A DNA stretch of 64,000 nt from an uncultured Clostridia bacterium (GCA_945876755.1 CAMCPM010000001.1:1-64000), one strand, 5' to 3'. Numbered from the stretch's first letter, positions 9,903-19,772 are shown. Made by a program: numbers and translations. Notes: generated from the letters alone by a model not told the origin.

Positions 9903-9987
9903 TTAAAATTCCTCCGACTCGGAATACATTTTTCAAACGATCGTAAAAACAATTTGTTTTGAAATAACGTTTCCTTTTTATTAAACC

Positions 9988-10842
9988 CTATTTCAGAAGC
10001 TTTAATAAAGCCTCTGTACATTCATCTTCATTTATGATATGCGTATCGGACGGCAGTCCGCTTTCGCCGAGAAGATACATAAGCTCCGTTACCTGCGGAA
10101 CATCAAGTCCGATTTTTTTCATTGTTTCAACTTTTGAAAAAACTTCTCTCGGAACGTTGTCCATAATGATTTCACCGTTGTCCATAACAACAATTCTATC
10201 AGCCTGAGCAGCCTCGTCCATATAATGTGTGATAAGAACAATGGTTATGCCATAGTCACGGTTGAGCTGCCTGATGGTTTTCAGCACCTCCTGCCTGCCC
10301 TTCGGGTCAAGCATTGCGGTAGGCTCGTCCAGTACGATACAGTCGGGACGCATTGCAATTATTCCCGCAATTGCAACACGCTGCTTCTGTCCGCCCGAAA
10401 GCTGATGGGGAGAATGCTCACGGTACTCGTACATACCCACAGATTTAAGCGCATCATCAACACGTTTGCGCATTTCATCGGGAGGTACGCCTAAATTTTC
10501 AAGAGCGAAAGCAACGTCCTCCTCAACGATGGTCGCAACTATCTGATTATCGGGATTCTGAAAAACCATTCCCACACGCTGGCGAATATCAAAAAGCTTT
10601 TCCTCGTCAGCGGTATCTATCCCCTCAACATATACCTTTCCTCCGCAGGGTAGAAGTATTGCATTGAAATGCTTCGCAATTGTGGACTTTCCCGAACCGT
10701 TATGCCCGAGAATTGCCGTGAAGCTTCCCTTTTTTATGTCAAGAGAAACGCCTTTAAGCACCTGCTTTACAGGCGCATTCTCTTCAAATTCGTTATCATA
10801 GTGAAATTCGACATTTTCTGCCGATATTATTTTTTCCTGCAT
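9988..10842 (-). CDS. ecfA1: ECF transporter ATP-binding protein EcfA1
   Basis: 284-residue ABC ATPase with Walker [11 protein letters not shown]-loop [10 protein letters not shown] (the EcfA1-type Q-loop), signature [13 protein letters not shown] and Walker [14 protein letters not shown]. An 85-base gap separates it from ecfA2; nothing else is seen in the gap. It pairs with EcfA2 and EcfT in an energy-coupling-factor importer at the membrane. Confidence 0.93.
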   Translation of the reverse strand: MQEKIISAENVEFHYDNEFEENAPVKQVLKGVSLDIKKGSFTAILGHNGSGKSTIAKHFNAILLPCGGKVYVEGIDTADEEKLFDIRQRVGMVFQNPDNQIVATIVEEDVAFALENLGVPPDEMRKRVDDALKSVGMYEYREHSPHQLSGGQKQRVAIAGIIAMRPDCIVLDEPTAMLDPKGRQEVLKTIRQLNRDYGITIVLITHYMDEAAQADRIVVMDNGEIIMDNVPREVFSKVETMKKIGLDVPQVTELMYLLGESGLPSDTHIINEDECTEALLKLLK

Positions 10843-10858
10843 AATATTTTCCTTTTCC

Positions 10859-11044
10859 TTAAAGCTGTTCCGAAAATGCCATAACGATCAGCAGCAGTCC
10901 TGCAATTGCATAAATAACACGCATTACTATTCTGCCGATCCCTTTTACCGGAACACTTCTTATCCGGTAAAAATCGACCGCCCGTCCCGAAAAAGACGAA
11001 TATATCAATATTATTCCCAAAGCAACGGTTATAAACTGTTTCAA
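10859..11044 (-). CDS. Small membrane protein (61 aa)
   Basis: Two predicted membrane segments flank a short basic loop (about residues 3-18 and 40-56). The start is probably TTG at 11044, because GGGAGG lies seven bases before it; an in-frame TTG at 11059 has no ribosome site. It resembles the adjacent 66-residue protein in size and two-helix layout and may be a diverged paralog. No family with a known role is recognised. It is embedded in the operon just ahead of ecfA1. Confidence 0.6.
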   Translation of the reverse strand: MKQFITVALGIILIYSSFSGRAVDFYRIRSVPVKGIGRIVMRVIYAIAGLLLIVMAFSEQL

Positions 11045-11065
11045 AGCTGCGCCTCCCAAAAGGGG

Positions 11066-11266
11066 TCACGCCACGCTGAAAAGCTCAATACCACTGACTA
11101 TAGCCGCCAACAGCAGAAGCGCACCCACTATTATATAGGTAATCTTCACTGTTTTGACTTCCTTTTCGGAAAGCGGCGTACCCATTTTGGATTTGAACGC
11201 CCTGCCCTTTCCCGTAATTCCGACGAAGAAAAAATACGCTCCACCGATAAACGCTAAAAACGGCAT
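11066..11266 (-). CDS. Small membrane protein (66 aa)
   Basis: Two hydrophobic segments (about residues 3-18 and 43-64) separated by a charged linker containing PLSEKEVKTVK. Start ATG at 11266 with AAGGAAG upstream. It is followed 21 bases later by the 61-residue small membrane gene with the same layout. Function unknown; position between an rRNA methyltransferase and the ECF transporter gives no firm clue. Confidence 0.65.
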   Translation of the reverse strand: MPFLAFIGGAYFFFVGITGKGRAFKSKMGTPLSEKEVKTVKITYIIVGALLLLAAIVSGIELFSVA

Positions 11267-11285
11267 TACCGTTACTTCCTTTCAG

Positions 11286-12149
11286 TTATTTGCTCCATAT
11301 TGCCGTTGAGCCGCATGGCAGCACACATCCGCTTGCTTCAACGGGAAGCCCTATTTCATCCGCAGTAACGCTTCCGCCAAATTTTTCGCCTATGGTTTCG
11401 CTGAGAATATATGCCATTACCGACGGTGAAAGTCCCGTTGTATAGCTGTTCAGCAGGAAGAAAAGCGGCTCGTCGCTGAGTACGTTTGAGCAAAGCTTTA
11501 CCAGATCGTAAATGCAGTCCTCAAGCTTCCAGACCTCCTGATTTGGTCCCCTGCCGTATGAGGGAGGGTCCATAATAACAGCGTCATAACGTCTGCCACG
11601 CTTTATCTCACGGGCAACAAATTTTTCGCAGTCGTCTACTATCCAGCGAATCGGCTTGTCGGAAAGTCCCGAAGAAGCTGCGTTGTCTCTTGCCCACTGA
11701 ACCATTCCCTTTGAAGCGTCCACATGACACACTGAAGCGCCTGCATTTGCACAGGCGAGTGTTGCTCCGCCGGTATAAGCAAAAAGGTTAAGAATGTTTA
11801 CTTGCCTTCCTGCATTGCGGATAATGGTATCCATATAGTCCCAGTTGACAGCCTGTTCGGGGAAAAGTCCCGTATGCTTAAAGCCTGTGGGTCTGATATT
11901 AAACTTCAAATCGCCGTAGCTGATAAGCCAGCTTTCGGGAATCTTTTTCTTAAAGCTCCACTGACCGCCGCCCTTGTCGGAACGGTGATAGTGTCCGTAA
12001 GCATTGTTCCACAGATTTGACTTTTTTTCTGTTTTCCAGATAATCTGAGGGTCGGGACGGATAAGTGAAATATCGCCCCAAAGCTCCAGCTTTTCGGAGG
12101 AGGTACAGTCGATAAGACGGTAGTCCTTCCAGTTGTCTGCTGTTCTCAT
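11286..12149 (-). CDS. Class I SAM-dependent rRNA methyltransferase (RlmI-like)
   Basis: 287 residues. The SAM-binding glycine motif is in LNLFAYTGGATLA, the acidic loop in HVDASKGMV, and the catalytic motif IV in VIMDPPSYGRG. This organisation is that of the RlmI/YccW-type 23S rRNA cytosine-C5 methyltransferases, without the N-terminal PUA domain of E. coli RlmI. The exact target base is not deducible. It lies 21 bases downstream of glmM. Confidence 0.85.
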   Translation of the reverse strand: MRTADNWKDYRLIDCTSSEKLELWGDISLIRPDPQIIWKTEKKSNLWNNAYGHYHRSDKGGGQWSFKKKIPESWLISYGDLKFNIRPTGFKHTGLFPEQAVNWDYMDTIIRNAGRQVNILNLFAYTGGATLACANAGASVCHVDASKGMVQWARDNAASSGLSDKPIRWIVDDCEKFVAREIKRGRRYDAVIMDPPSYGRGPNQEVWKLEDCIYDLVKLCSNVLSDEPLFFLLNSYTTGLSPSVMAYILSETIGEKFGGSVTADEIGLPVEASGCVLPCGSTAIWSK

Positions 12150-12170
12150 GTATTTTATTTCCTTTCGATT

Positions 12171-13532
12171 TTACTCCGCTGCGCAGCGCTCCTTGATCTT
12201 ATCTGCAATTTCAAGCGCCATATCGTTTATAAGGTCAAAACGCTTGCCCTCAATCATTACTCTGATAAGCGGCTCTGTTCCGCTTTCACGGACAAGTATT
12301 CTTCCGCTTGAACCAAGCTTTTTCTGATTTTCGGTAATTGCTTTTTCAATCTCCACATCATTTTTCCACGCCTCTTTCCATTTAGGCGTGATCTTTACGT
12401 TTATCATTACCTGCGGATATCTTTCCATCATTGAGCCAAGCTCGGAAACCTTGCGTTCCTGACGCTTAACAATACTGAGAAGCTGAACTGCGGTAAGCTG
12501 ACCGTCGCCTGTTGTTGCAAAGTCGTGGAAAATAATATGTCCCGACTGCTCGCCGCCAAGGTTATAGCCGCCTGCAAGCATCTGTTCCATTATATAGCGG
12601 TCTCCGACCTTTGTTGTGATCATATTAATATTATTATTCTTTGCAAAGTGCGTAAAACCGAGGTTTGTAAGTACAGTTACAACTGCGGTATTCTTTTTCA
12701 GAGTACCCTTGTCACGCATATCTCTTGCAAAAATTGCAATAAGCTTGTCGCCGTCGAGGATCGCTCCCGTTTCGTCTACCGCAAGACACCTGTCGGCATC
12801 TCCGTCAAAGGCTACTCCAAGATGGCATTTCTTTTCCACAACATAACGGGAAATTGCATCCATATATGTTGAGCCGCATTTGTCGTTGATATTTGTACCG
12901 TTGGGCGAAGAGTTAAACAGAAATACCGTTGCACCTAAACCGCCGAAAAGTCTCTCGGCAGTTGCGCTTGCCGAACCGTTTGCACAATCTATTGCTACCC
13001 TTACACCGGACAAATCATGGTCTATGGTTTTCATTACATATCTGATATAATCCCATTCGCCGTTCTTGTCATAGCTTATTCTGCCGACGTTTGCACCGCC
13101 TGTCATTGCTGCGCTTATCTCTTCGGGATCGTCAAGAACGAGCCTTTCGATTTCCTCCTCGATATCGTCGGAAAGCTTATATCCCGAACCCGAGAAAAGC
13201 TTTATTCCGTTGAATTCCATGCTGTTGTGGGAAGCAGAGATCATCACACCTGCGTCAGCCTCACGCTTTCTTACAAGAAACGCTACGGCAGGAGTAGGAA
13301 CAACTCCGAGAATTACTGCATCAGCACCCATTGAGCATATTCCCGCAACAAGAGCTGCTTCAAGAACGTCCGATGAAATTCTTGTATCTTTTCCTATAAG
13401 TATTTTCGGTTTATGATGTGCTTTCTGAGTTAAAACCATTGCCGCCGCCCTGCCTATCTGCATTGCGGTTTCACAGGTAAGCTCCGTAAGGGCAACCCCT
13501 CTCGCTCCGTCTGTACCGAATAATCTGCCCAT
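12171..13532 (-). CDS. glmM: Phosphoglucosamine mutase GlmM
   Basis: 453 residues, family length. It converts glucosamine-6-phosphate to glucosamine-1-phosphate for UDP-GlcNAc and peptidoglycan synthesis. The phosphorylated serine is in MISASHNSMEFNG near residue 100, the metal loop is DGDADRC, and the sugar-phosphate loop is RESGTEP near the end. In many Firmicutes glmM follows cdaA-cdaR; here that pair is 25 kb away, so glmM has been separated from it and sits after ruvB. Confidence 0.96.
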   Translation of the reverse strand: MGRLFGTDGARGVALTELTCETAMQIGRAAAMVLTQKAHHKPKILIGKDTRISSDVLEAALVAGICSMGADAVILGVVPTPAVAFLVRKREADAGVMISASHNSMEFNGIKLFSGSGYKLSDDIEEEIERLVLDDPEEISAAMTGGANVGRISYDKNGEWDYIRYVMKTIDHDLSGVRVAIDCANGSASATAERLFGGLGATVFLFNSSPNGTNINDKCGSTYMDAISRYVVEKKCHLGVAFDGDADRCLAVDETGAILDGDKLIAIFARDMRDKGTLKKNTAVVTVLTNLGFTHFAKNNNINMITTKVGDRYIMEQMLAGGYNLGGEQSGHIIFHDFATTGDGQLTAVQLLSIVKRQERKVSELGSMMERYPQVMINVKITPKWKEAWKNDVEIEKAITENQKKLGSSGRILVRESGTEPLIRVMIEGKRFDLINDMALEIADKIKERCAAE

Positions 13533-13569
13533 ATTAAAAATTCTCCTTTATTGTAGATTGCTGTTAAAG

Positions 13570-14640
13570 TTACTCGAAAAACGTCTGCTGAGTATTGTCG
13601 GCTGCGCCGCCTTTGTACTCATAACCCATATGCTTATATGCAAGCGCCGTTGCGCAGCGTCCTCTGGGAGTACGAGCAACAAATCCAAGCTGCATAAGGA
13701 ACGGCTCACAGACATCCTCAAGAGTGACCGCTTCTTCGCCGATCGCCGAAGCAAGAGTTTCAAGTCCGACAGGACCGCCGTTATATCCTCTGATAAGCAT
13801 ATTGAGCATACGCTTGTCAAGATTGTCAAGACCAAGACTGTCTATCTCCATTCGGTCAAGAGCGATTTTTGCAATGTCCTCGGTAATTTTGCCGTTGCCG
13901 ATAACCTCCGCAAAATCGCGGACGCGTTTCAGCAGACGGTTTGCGATACGAGGAGTACCTCTCGCACGCTTGGCAAGCTCCATTGCGCCCGATTTATCAC
14001 AGGCTATACCAAGAATTACCGCAGAGCGCATTATAATATCACAAAGCTGTTCGTGAGTATAAAGCTCAAGACGCTGAATTACTCCAAATCTGTCACGGAG
14101 AGGAGAAGTAAGCTGACCGGCTCTTGTAGTTGCACCGATAAGCGTGAACTTAGGCAAATCTATTCTCAAAGAACGTGCCGAAGGTCCTTTGCCGATGATA
14201 ATGTCCAGCGCATAATCCTCAAGCGCAGGATAGAGAACCTCTTCAATTGAACGTGAAAGGCGGTGTATCTCGTCGATAAACAGAACATCGTGCTCGGAAA
14301 GATTTGTAAGCAGTGCTGCTAAATCTCCCGGCTTTTCAATTGCAGGTCCTGACGTTATACGAATATTTACTCCCATTTCATGAGCGATAATTGCGGAAAG
14401 AGTAGTTTTTCCCAGACCCGGAGGACCGTAAAGCAAAACATGGTCAAGAGGCTCTCCGCGTTTTTTTGCCGCCTCAATGTAAACGGACATATTCTCTTTG
14501 ACTTTATCCTGACCAATATACTCAGACAGGGTTTTGGGACGAAGTCCAACTTCTATATCGTCCGTATCGTTTTCCGTTATGTTCGGAGAAACCATCCTGC
14601 TTTCGGAACGTTCAAAATTCATTTCGCTTGATTCCAGCAA
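13570..14640 (-). CDS. ruvB: Holliday junction helicase RuvB
   Basis: 356 residues. The AAA+ motor of RuvAB branch migration: Walker [10 protein letters not shown], Walker [12 protein letters not shown], sensor GATTRAGQL and the C-terminal winged helix ending with PRGR. Start chosen at TTG 14640 with AAGGA eight bases upstream; the ATG at 14622 is an alternative. It is separated from ruvA by a phosphodiesterase gene, an unusual split of the ruv genes. Confidence 0.96.
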   Translation of the reverse strand: MLESSEMNFERSESRMVSPNITENDTDDIEVGLRPKTLSEYIGQDKVKENMSVYIEAAKKRGEPLDHVLLYGPPGLGKTTLSAIIAHEMGVNIRITSGPAIEKPGDLAALLTNLSEHDVLFIDEIHRLSRSIEEVLYPALEDYALDIIIGKGPSARSLRIDLPKFTLIGATTRAGQLTSPLRDRFGVIQRLELYTHEQLCDIIMRSAVILGIACDKSGAMELAKRARGTPRIANRLLKRVRDFAEVIGNGKITEDIAKIALDRMEIDSLGLDNLDKRMLNMLIRGYNGGPVGLETLASAIGEEAVTLEDVCEPFLMQLGFVARTPRGRCATALAYKHMGYEYKGGAADNTQQTFFE

Positions 14641-14669
14641 CTTTATCTTCCTTTCATGCCATCATCGAG

Positions 14670-15851
14670 TTATATCAGTTTTTTCTGCTTGTATTCCTTA
14701 GTCTGTTTTGTAGGTATAACAATCAGCGGAATTATCATTTCCTCATCGGTAAGTCCACCGTGATTGGCTTTATTCATAAGCTTCGGTTTTTCGTTCAAAG
14801 TATGATAACGTATTCCCTTATCGGAAATTGCGCAAATCATGTAGTCACCAATAAAATCTATAGTTTTCGGATGCGGTTCGCCGCGTCCGAGAATACCTTT
14901 TGCAAGCACATCATTTCTCGAAAGCACAATAAAATCATTTCCAAGATAGCTGCGGCACGCACGTTCAAAGTCTGTACGTCGGTCATATTTTACATAGCAC
15001 GCTGCTGCACGGCTTTCAACAAACGGCGGCACAACAAGGCAGTCTGAAATTTCTCTTATATGATTGATTTTTATTTCCTCGGAAATGTCGATAAGTCCGT
15101 GGTCGGCGGAAACTATAACAAGCGTATCGGTAAGCTTTGCGCAAAGCTCTTCTATCTGGTTGCTTAAAAATTTAAGTTTTTCCGCAGTCTTTTCGCCGTA
15201 ACAGCCCTCCCTGTGCGCTGTATCGTCGGGACTGTTCCACTGGACGTATGTAAATGTATTCTGAGGTGTGGCGCAAATCATTTTTATTAGTTCGCAGACG
15301 CGTTCAAATTTATCCGCTGTTTTATGTATGTTGCCTTTTTCGGCAATATTTACTCCCGTCTGCGCAATTGTAAACGGCTGAACGTCTCCTATAATAGAAT
15401 CTGCAATATCCTGATATATTGTTTCATATGGCATTACAAACTCTGCGGCGCTTGCCTTGGTTATGGGCAGCTTTGTATAAGTATCAAGATTTGTAAAAAC
15501 GTCGATCGTACGGCAGAATTCCTTGAAAAACAGCGACCAGCCGAGCCAGCCGTGTTCATTAGGCGAAACGCCTGTATAATAACTCGTCATTGCAGAAACG
15601 GTAGTGGACGGGAATACCGACGTAAGATTTTCCATATGATGCTTACGCAGGAAGTTGGAAGCAATAAGGTTTCTTTCCATCATATCGGTGCCCATTCCGT
15701 CAAGGACTATCAGAACAACATTTTTGTAAAATTTATCAAGGTGCGCGTCAAGCTTCGGAAGCGTAGGATACTCAATGGGCGCACGGTAATATTTTCTTAT
15801 TGAAGAAATAATATTTACAGGACATCTTGTATAATCCGGATATGAAAGCAT
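14670..15851 (-). CDS. Type I phosphodiesterase / alkaline phosphatase superfamily protein
   Basis: 393 residues. The N-terminal metal and nucleophile motif LIVLDGMGTDMM, the FPSTTVSA stretch with the nucleophilic threonine, and the later metal ligands SADHGLI and NHGGLTDEE mark it as a nucleotide pyrophosphatase/phosphodiesterase fold enzyme. No signal peptide, so it is cytoplasmic. The start is ATG 15851, with AAGGAG seven bases upstream; the frame extends upstream without a ribosome site. Substrate unknown. It is sandwiched between ruvA and ruvB in the same orientation. Confidence 0.8.
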   Translation of the reverse strand: MLSYPDYTRCPVNIISSIRKYYRAPIEYPTLPKLDAHLDKFYKNVVLIVLDGMGTDMMERNLIASNFLRKHHMENLTSVFPSTTVSAMTSYYTGVSPNEHGWLGWSLFFKEFCRTIDVFTNLDTYTKLPITKASAAEFVMPYETIYQDIADSIIGDVQPFTIAQTGVNIAEKGNIHKTADKFERVCELIKMICATPQNTFTYVQWNSPDDTAHREGCYGEKTAEKLKFLSNQIEELCAKLTDTLVIVSADHGLIDISEEIKINHIREISDCLVVPPFVESRAAACYVKYDRRTDFERACRSYLGNDFIVLSRNDVLAKGILGRGEPHPKTIDFIGDYMICAISDKGIRYHTLNEKPKLMNKANHGGLTDEEMIIPLIVIPTKQTKEYKQKKLI

Positions 15852-15893
15852 TTTTGCGCTCCTTTCCATAATATGTGCTTGCAGCTTGTACCT

Positions 15894-16499
15894 TTACAGA
15901 TTTGCCGCCATTTTTTTTAGAGATTGACGGATAAGCTCCTCAACAGACAGCGACGGGTCAAGCTTTGCAACCGCAGAAGCAGCTTCCGTCTGGCTGTAAC
16001 CAAGTACAACAAGCGCTGAAATTGCTTCAGAAGTATTGCTGCCGTTTGTAACAGCTTCAAAATCGACCTCGGGACTGTCCGCCGCAGAAAGCTGCTCTTT
16101 GGATATTTTATCTTTAAGCTCAAGGACAACTCTTTGCGCAAGCTTGGGACCAACGCCCTTTGTTTTGGTAAACGCCTTATAGTCACCTGTTGCAACGGTC
16201 AGCGCAAAGCGTTCGGGATTGGTATCGGAAAGGATTGCAAGTCCTGCTTTTGGTCCTACGCCCGAAACGGAAATCAGCATTTTAAAGCAGTTAAGCTCCT
16301 GCTCGGTTGCAAATCCGAAAAGCTCTACGCTGTCCTCACGGACATGCAAATAAGTGTAAAGCATTGCTTCTTCGCCCGTTTTTCCGATTTGCGCAAGCGT
16401 AGCAAGAGTCGTTCGGCAGGCATATCCCACGCCGCTGCATTCAACTACCGCCATATCGGTTCCTTTATGTATGATTTTTCCTCTTACGCTGTATATCAT
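15894..16499 (-). CDS. ruvA: Holliday junction branch migration protein RuvA
   Basis: 201 residues with the OB-fold N-terminus (MIYSVRGKI), helix-hairpin-helix motifs (SGVGPKAGLAI and TKGVGPKLAQRVV) and the C-terminal domain that touches RuvB (EAISALVVLGYS). It starts within the last codons of ruvC (4-base overlap), so the two are translationally coupled. Confidence 0.95.
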   Translation of the reverse strand: MIYSVRGKIIHKGTDMAVVECSGVGYACRTTLATLAQIGKTGEEAMLYTYLHVREDSVELFGFATEQELNCFKMLISVSGVGPKAGLAILSDTNPERFALTVATGDYKAFTKTKGVGPKLAQRVVLELKDKISKEQLSAADSPEVDFEAVTNGSNTSEAISALVVLGYSQTEAASAVAKLDPSLSVEELIRQSLKKMAANL

Positions 16500-16993
16500 T
16501 TAAACTGCTCCTTATACTTTATTCCGCCGCTGGAATGTCCGTGGCAGATAGCTATTGCCAACGCATCGGCAGTATCGTCAGGCTTAGGCACATCAGCAAG
16601 ACCGAGAATACGCCTTGTCATTTCCATTACCTGAGGCTTTTCGGCACGTCCGTAGCCTACAACCGACTGCTTTACCTGTAATGGGGTGTACTCATAAATC
16701 GGGATACCCATATTTGTTGCCGCAAGAAGAGTTACTCCCCTAGCCTGCGCAACGTCAATACCTGTCTTCTGGTTAGTATTGAAAAAAAGCTTTTCAATCG
16801 CCATAGCTTCGGGTTTGAATGTATTCAGGACCGTGTTCATGTCATCGTATATCGTTTTAAGGCGCAGTGTAAAATCCGTGCCTGCTTCTGTTGTAATCGC
16901 CCCGAAATGAACGGGAACAAACTTATAGCCGTCATATTCCACAACGCCGAAGCCAACTATTGCATAACCCGGGTCAATTCCAAGAATCCTCAA
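16496..16993 (-). CDS. ruvC: Crossover junction endodeoxyribonuclease RuvC
   Basis: About 165 residues. The catalytic acidic residues are visible: LGIDPG at the N-terminus, AIEKLFF near residue 60 and the DDTADALA cluster near the end. It cleaves Holliday junctions made by RuvAB. The start is probably TTG at 16993 (giving RILGIDPG directly, with GGGGGAAG upstream), rather than ATG 17014. It is the first gene of the long minus-strand run. Confidence 0.94.
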   Translation of the reverse strand: MRILGIDPGYAIVGFGVVEYDGYKFVPVHFGAITTEAGTDFTLRLKTIYDDMNTVLNTFKPEAMAIEKLFFNTNQKTGIDVAQARGVTLLAATNMGIPIYEYTPLQVKQSVVGYGRAEKPQVMEMTRRILGLADVPKPDDTADALAIAICHGHSSGGIKYKEQFK

Positions 16994-17025
16994 ATAATAC
17001 ACTTCCCCCATCATAATAACAATTA

Positions 17026-17054
17026 ATTATATCATATAATTGCAGGTTCTGCAA
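17026..17054 (-). promoter_or_regulatory. Promoter of the ruvC operon
   Basis: Minus strand TTGCAG (17054-17049), 17-base spacer, TATAAT (17031-17026). It would drive the long run from ruvC to the clpE-like gene, back to back with the pheA promoter. Confidence 0.65.
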
Positions 17055-17071
17055 TATTTTTTTGAAACTTA

Positions 17072-17100
17072 TTGTAATTTTGCTGTAAATATTGTATAAT
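17072..17100 (+). promoter_or_regulatory. Promoter of pheA
   Basis: TTGTAA (17072-17077), 17-base spacer, TATAAT (17095-17100), 38 bases before the pheA start codon. There is no room for a T-box or other long leader. Confidence 0.65.
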
Positions 17101-17137
17101 GAATTTGATGTTTAAGAATTTATTGGAGGATAACAAA

Positions 17138-18256
17138 ATGGATTTAACCGAGCTCAGAAATAATATAGATGAAATCGACGGCGAAATTCTCAGACTTTTT
17201 GCAAAGCGTATGGATATCTGCCGCGATGTTGCAGCGTATAAAAAGCAGAATAACCTTCCCGTTATGCAGGGCGGACGTGAACAGCAGATCATTGAACGGG
17301 TCCGCAGCAATTCTCCAGACGGTCTGAAAGACGGCGCGGCTATGCTGTTCCAGAACATTATGGATATTAGCAAATGTATTCAGAATATGGAAATTCAGCA
17401 CGATTCGCACCTTTCCTCTCCGAAGCCGTTTATTCCGGAAAATGCCGTTAAAATCGCCTGTCAGGGTACTGTGGGCGCTTACTCCGAGGCTGCTTGCAGG
17501 AAGCTTTTCGGCGACAAGCCGGCTGTATTTTACCACGAATTTGAGGACGTCTTCAACGCCGTTGAAAGCGGCGAAGCGGACTATGGTATTCTCCCGCTTG
17601 AAAATTCCACGATCGGTACGATTTCCGAGACTTATGACCTTATGTCAAAACACCGCTGCAATATCTGCTCCATTGTAAGAGTGGAAATTACCCATTGTCT
17701 TGCGGCTGTTAAAGGCGCTGACCTTGACAGCATTAAGCAAGTTTACTCCAAAGCCGAAGCGCTCTCCCAATGCTCTGAGTTTATTAAAAGTAACGGACTT
17801 GTACGCCGTGAGTATGCAAATACTGCTCTTTCCGCAGAACTTATCAAGGAAAGAAATGACCCGTCCATTGCCTGCATATGCTCAAAAAGCTGCGCGGAGC
17901 TTTACGAACTTGAAATCATCAGCGACAGGATTGCCGACGCATACCCCAATTATACGCGCTTCATTTGCTTTTCAAAGGATTACATATCCCCTGCCGATGC
18001 GGATATCATCAGCGTTTGCGTTGCCATTTCCAATACACCGGGTTCACTGTACCGTATGCTTACAAAGTTTTCTGTCGCAGGTCTTAACCTGACGAAAATC
18101 GAGAGTAAAAATATTGCGGGAAGCGACTTTGAGGTGCTGTTTTACCTTGACTTCAAGGGAAGCTGTGCCGACCCCAAGGTCGTTACACTCCTGCATGACC
18201 TTGAAAATGAAATGTCGTTCTTCCGTTTTCTCGGAAGCTTCAAGGAAATCGTCTGA
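17138..18256 (+). CDS. pheA: Bifunctional chorismate mutase / prephenate dehydratase
   Basis: 372 residues. Residues 1-85 are an AroQ-type chorismate mutase (LRNNIDEIDGEILRLFAKR), followed by a prephenate dehydratase domain (QGTVGAYSEAA, ENSTIGTI, and the catalytic TRF in NYTRFICFS), and a C-terminal ACT domain (NTPGSLYRMLTKF, ESK) that normally binds phenylalanine for feedback control. Start ATG 17138 has GGAGG eight bases upstream; the frame opens at 17099 but lacks a site there. It makes phenylpyruvate for phenylalanine. Confidence 0.95.
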   Translation: MDLTELRNNIDEIDGEILRLFAKRMDICRDVAAYKKQNNLPVMQGGREQQIIERVRSNSPDGLKDGAAMLFQNIMDISKCIQNMEIQHDSHLSSPKPFIPENAVKIACQGTVGAYSEAACRKLFGDKPAVFYHEFEDVFNAVESGEADYGILPLENSTIGTISETYDLMSKHRCNICSIVRVEITHCLAAVKGADLDSIKQVYSKAEALSQCSEFIKSNGLVRREYANTALSAELIKERNDPSIACICSKSCAELYELEIISDRIADAYPNYTRFICFSKDYISPADADIISVCVAISNTPGSLYRMLTKFSVAGLNLTKIESKNIAGSDFEVLFYLDFKGSCADPKVVTLLHDLENEMSFFRFLGSFKEIV

Positions 18257-18270
18257 ATGGAGGGCTGTTT

Positions 18271-18966
18271 ATGCAGGATATGACCGTTTCCGCAATTATT
18301 GCCTGTGCAGGCAGTTCCTCACGAATGAACGGGGTAAACAAGCAGCTTTGGGAGCTTGGGGGAATTCCCATTGCCGCTCGTTCTATGCTTGCATTTGAAG
18401 GTATTGACGAGGTAACGGAAATAATCGTTTCCGCAAGGGAATGTGATATTCCCGAAATCGAACGTCTTGCCGAAAAGTACGGAATAACAAAATTTAAATG
18501 TGCAGTGACAGGCGGCGAAACACGCCAGCAATCGGTTTTCAAAGCGTTTATGGAGACGGATAAGGCTACACGTTTAATTGCTGTACACGACGGCGCACGT
18601 CCCTTTGTAAATCCCGAACACATACGCAGGTGCATCAAGGACGCTTCCATTTTCGGAGGTTCTACCCTTGGCGTTCCGGTAAAAGACACGCTGAAAGTGG
18701 TTGACGGCGGTCTTATAATTGACACGCCAAACCGCAAACAGCTTTATATTACCCAGACGCCACAGATTTTCCGCAGGGATATTTATGTAAAAGGTATCAA
18801 CTTTGCAAACGACCACGAGCTTGATTACACCGATGACTGTCAGCTTGCTGAAGCGGTTGGGGTCAAGGTGAATATGACGGTTTCCGATTACCGCAACATC
18901 AAGATAACAACACCCGAGGATCTGGCGGTGGCGGAGGTATTTTTAAGAATGGAGCATACAGAATGA
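18271..18966 (+). CDS. ispD: 2-C-methyl-D-erythritol 4-phosphate cytidylyltransferase
   Basis: 231 residues. Nucleotidyl-transferase fold with the N-terminal CAGSSSRM loop, the HDGARPF motif and TDDCQLAE near the end. It makes CDP-methylerythritol in the non-mevalonate isoprenoid pathway. It overlaps ispF by four bases (ATGA), so the two pathway enzymes are translationally coupled. Confidence 0.95.
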   Translation: MQDMTVSAIIACAGSSSRMNGVNKQLWELGGIPIAARSMLAFEGIDEVTEIIVSARECDIPEIERLAEKYGITKFKCAVTGGETRQQSVFKAFMETDKATRLIAVHDGARPFVNPEHIRRCIKDASIFGGSTLGVPVKDTLKVVDGGLIIDTPNRKQLYITQTPQIFRRDIYVKGINFANDHELDYTDDCQLAEAVGVKVNMTVSDYRNIKITTPEDLAVAEVFLRMEHTE

Positions 18967-19442
18967 TTAGAATAGGTCACGGCTATGACGTACACAAGCT
19001 TGTCACGGGACGAAAGCTTATTCTCGGTGGTGTGGATATTCCCCACGAAACAGGTCTGCTGGGGCACTCCGACGCGGACGTTGTTGTTCATGCAATTATG
19101 GACGCCATGCTGGGTGCGCTTGCACTTGGCGATATCGGGAAGCACTTTCCCGACAGCGACCCCAAATACAGCGGCGCAGACAGTATCATGCTGCTGAAAA
19201 AGGTCATGGAGATTATTGTTGAGCATGGGTACACAGTTGGAAACATTGACAGCACTATTATATGCCAAGCGCCGAAGCTTGCTCCCTATATTGATACAAT
19301 GCGACGCAACATTGCGGCAGCGGCAGGCTGTGACATTTCCCGTATAAGCGTTAAGGCTACAACAGAAGAAAAGCTTGGTTTTACGGGTGCAAAAGAAGGC
19401 ATTTCCGCCCATGCGGTATGCATTTTGCACAAGGCAAATTAA
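18963..19442 (+). CDS. ispF: 2-C-methyl-D-erythritol 2,4-cyclodiphosphate synthase
   Basis: 159 residues, canonical length. Zinc-binding and substrate motifs [17 protein letters not shown] and the [11 protein letters not shown] stretch are intact, and the C-terminal [10 protein letters not shown] is characteristic. It closes the CDP-methylerythritol phosphate into the cyclodiphosphate. The terminator at 19475-19520 follows. Confidence 0.96.
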   Translation: MIRIGHGYDVHKLVTGRKLILGGVDIPHETGLLGHSDADVVVHAIMDAMLGALALGDIGKHFPDSDPKYSGADSIMLLKKVMEIIVEHGYTVGNIDSTIICQAPKLAPYIDTMRRNIAAAAGCDISRISVKATTEEKLGFTGAKEGISAHAVCILHKAN

Positions 19443-19474
19443 CGGTCACGGATAAGGGTTTATACGCATATTAT

Positions 19475-19520
19475 AATGCAGGAGGACTATACTTCATGTA
19501 AAGTTCACCTGCATTTTCTT
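19475..19520 (+). terminator. Terminator after ispF
   Basis: AATGCAGG (19475-19482) pairs with CCTGCATT (19508-19515), with an inner ACT/AGT and TAC/GTA helix, followed by TTTCTTTT. The DUF3343 ribosome site lies just beyond. Confidence 0.6.
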
Positions 19521-19553
19521 TTCTGCAAAAGCGGAAACGAGAGGAACATCAAT

Positions 19554-19772
19554 ATGAACAGATACACCATCGCTTTTACTTCCGTTACTATTGCACTAAA
19601 AGCTCAGTCTGTTCTTCGTTCCCACGATTTCTTTACAGAAATTATCCGCACGCCGCGCAACCTGGCGTCAGGCTGCGGCTACAGCCTCGTTTTGGGCGGA
19701 GACATTGAGAAAGCAATAGACTATCTCGAAAGAGCAGGAATTAAATACAAAGCAGTTATGGAGAACAGATAA
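19554..19772 (+). CDS. DUF3343 (putative Se/S carrier-like) small protein
   Basis: 72 residues. The sequence pattern YTIAFTSVTIALKAQSVL ... RTPRNLASGCGYSL matches the DUF3343 family, small proteins often next to cysteine desulfurase-type enzymes and annotated as putative Se/S carriers. The single cysteine in SGCGYSL is the likely working residue. Start ATG 19554 has GAGAGGA upstream. The class V aminotransferase begins 29 bases downstream, supporting a shared sulfur or selenium function. That function is inferred, not shown. Confidence 0.8.
   Translation: MNRYTIAFTSVTIALKAQSVLRSHDFFTEIIRTPRNLASGCGYSLVLGGDIEKAIDYLERAGIKYKAVMENR

Noticed and set aside
13558-14250. 230-codon plus-strand frame opposite ruvB.
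   Set aside because: Arg/Ser/Cys-rich shadow of ruvB with no start signal.
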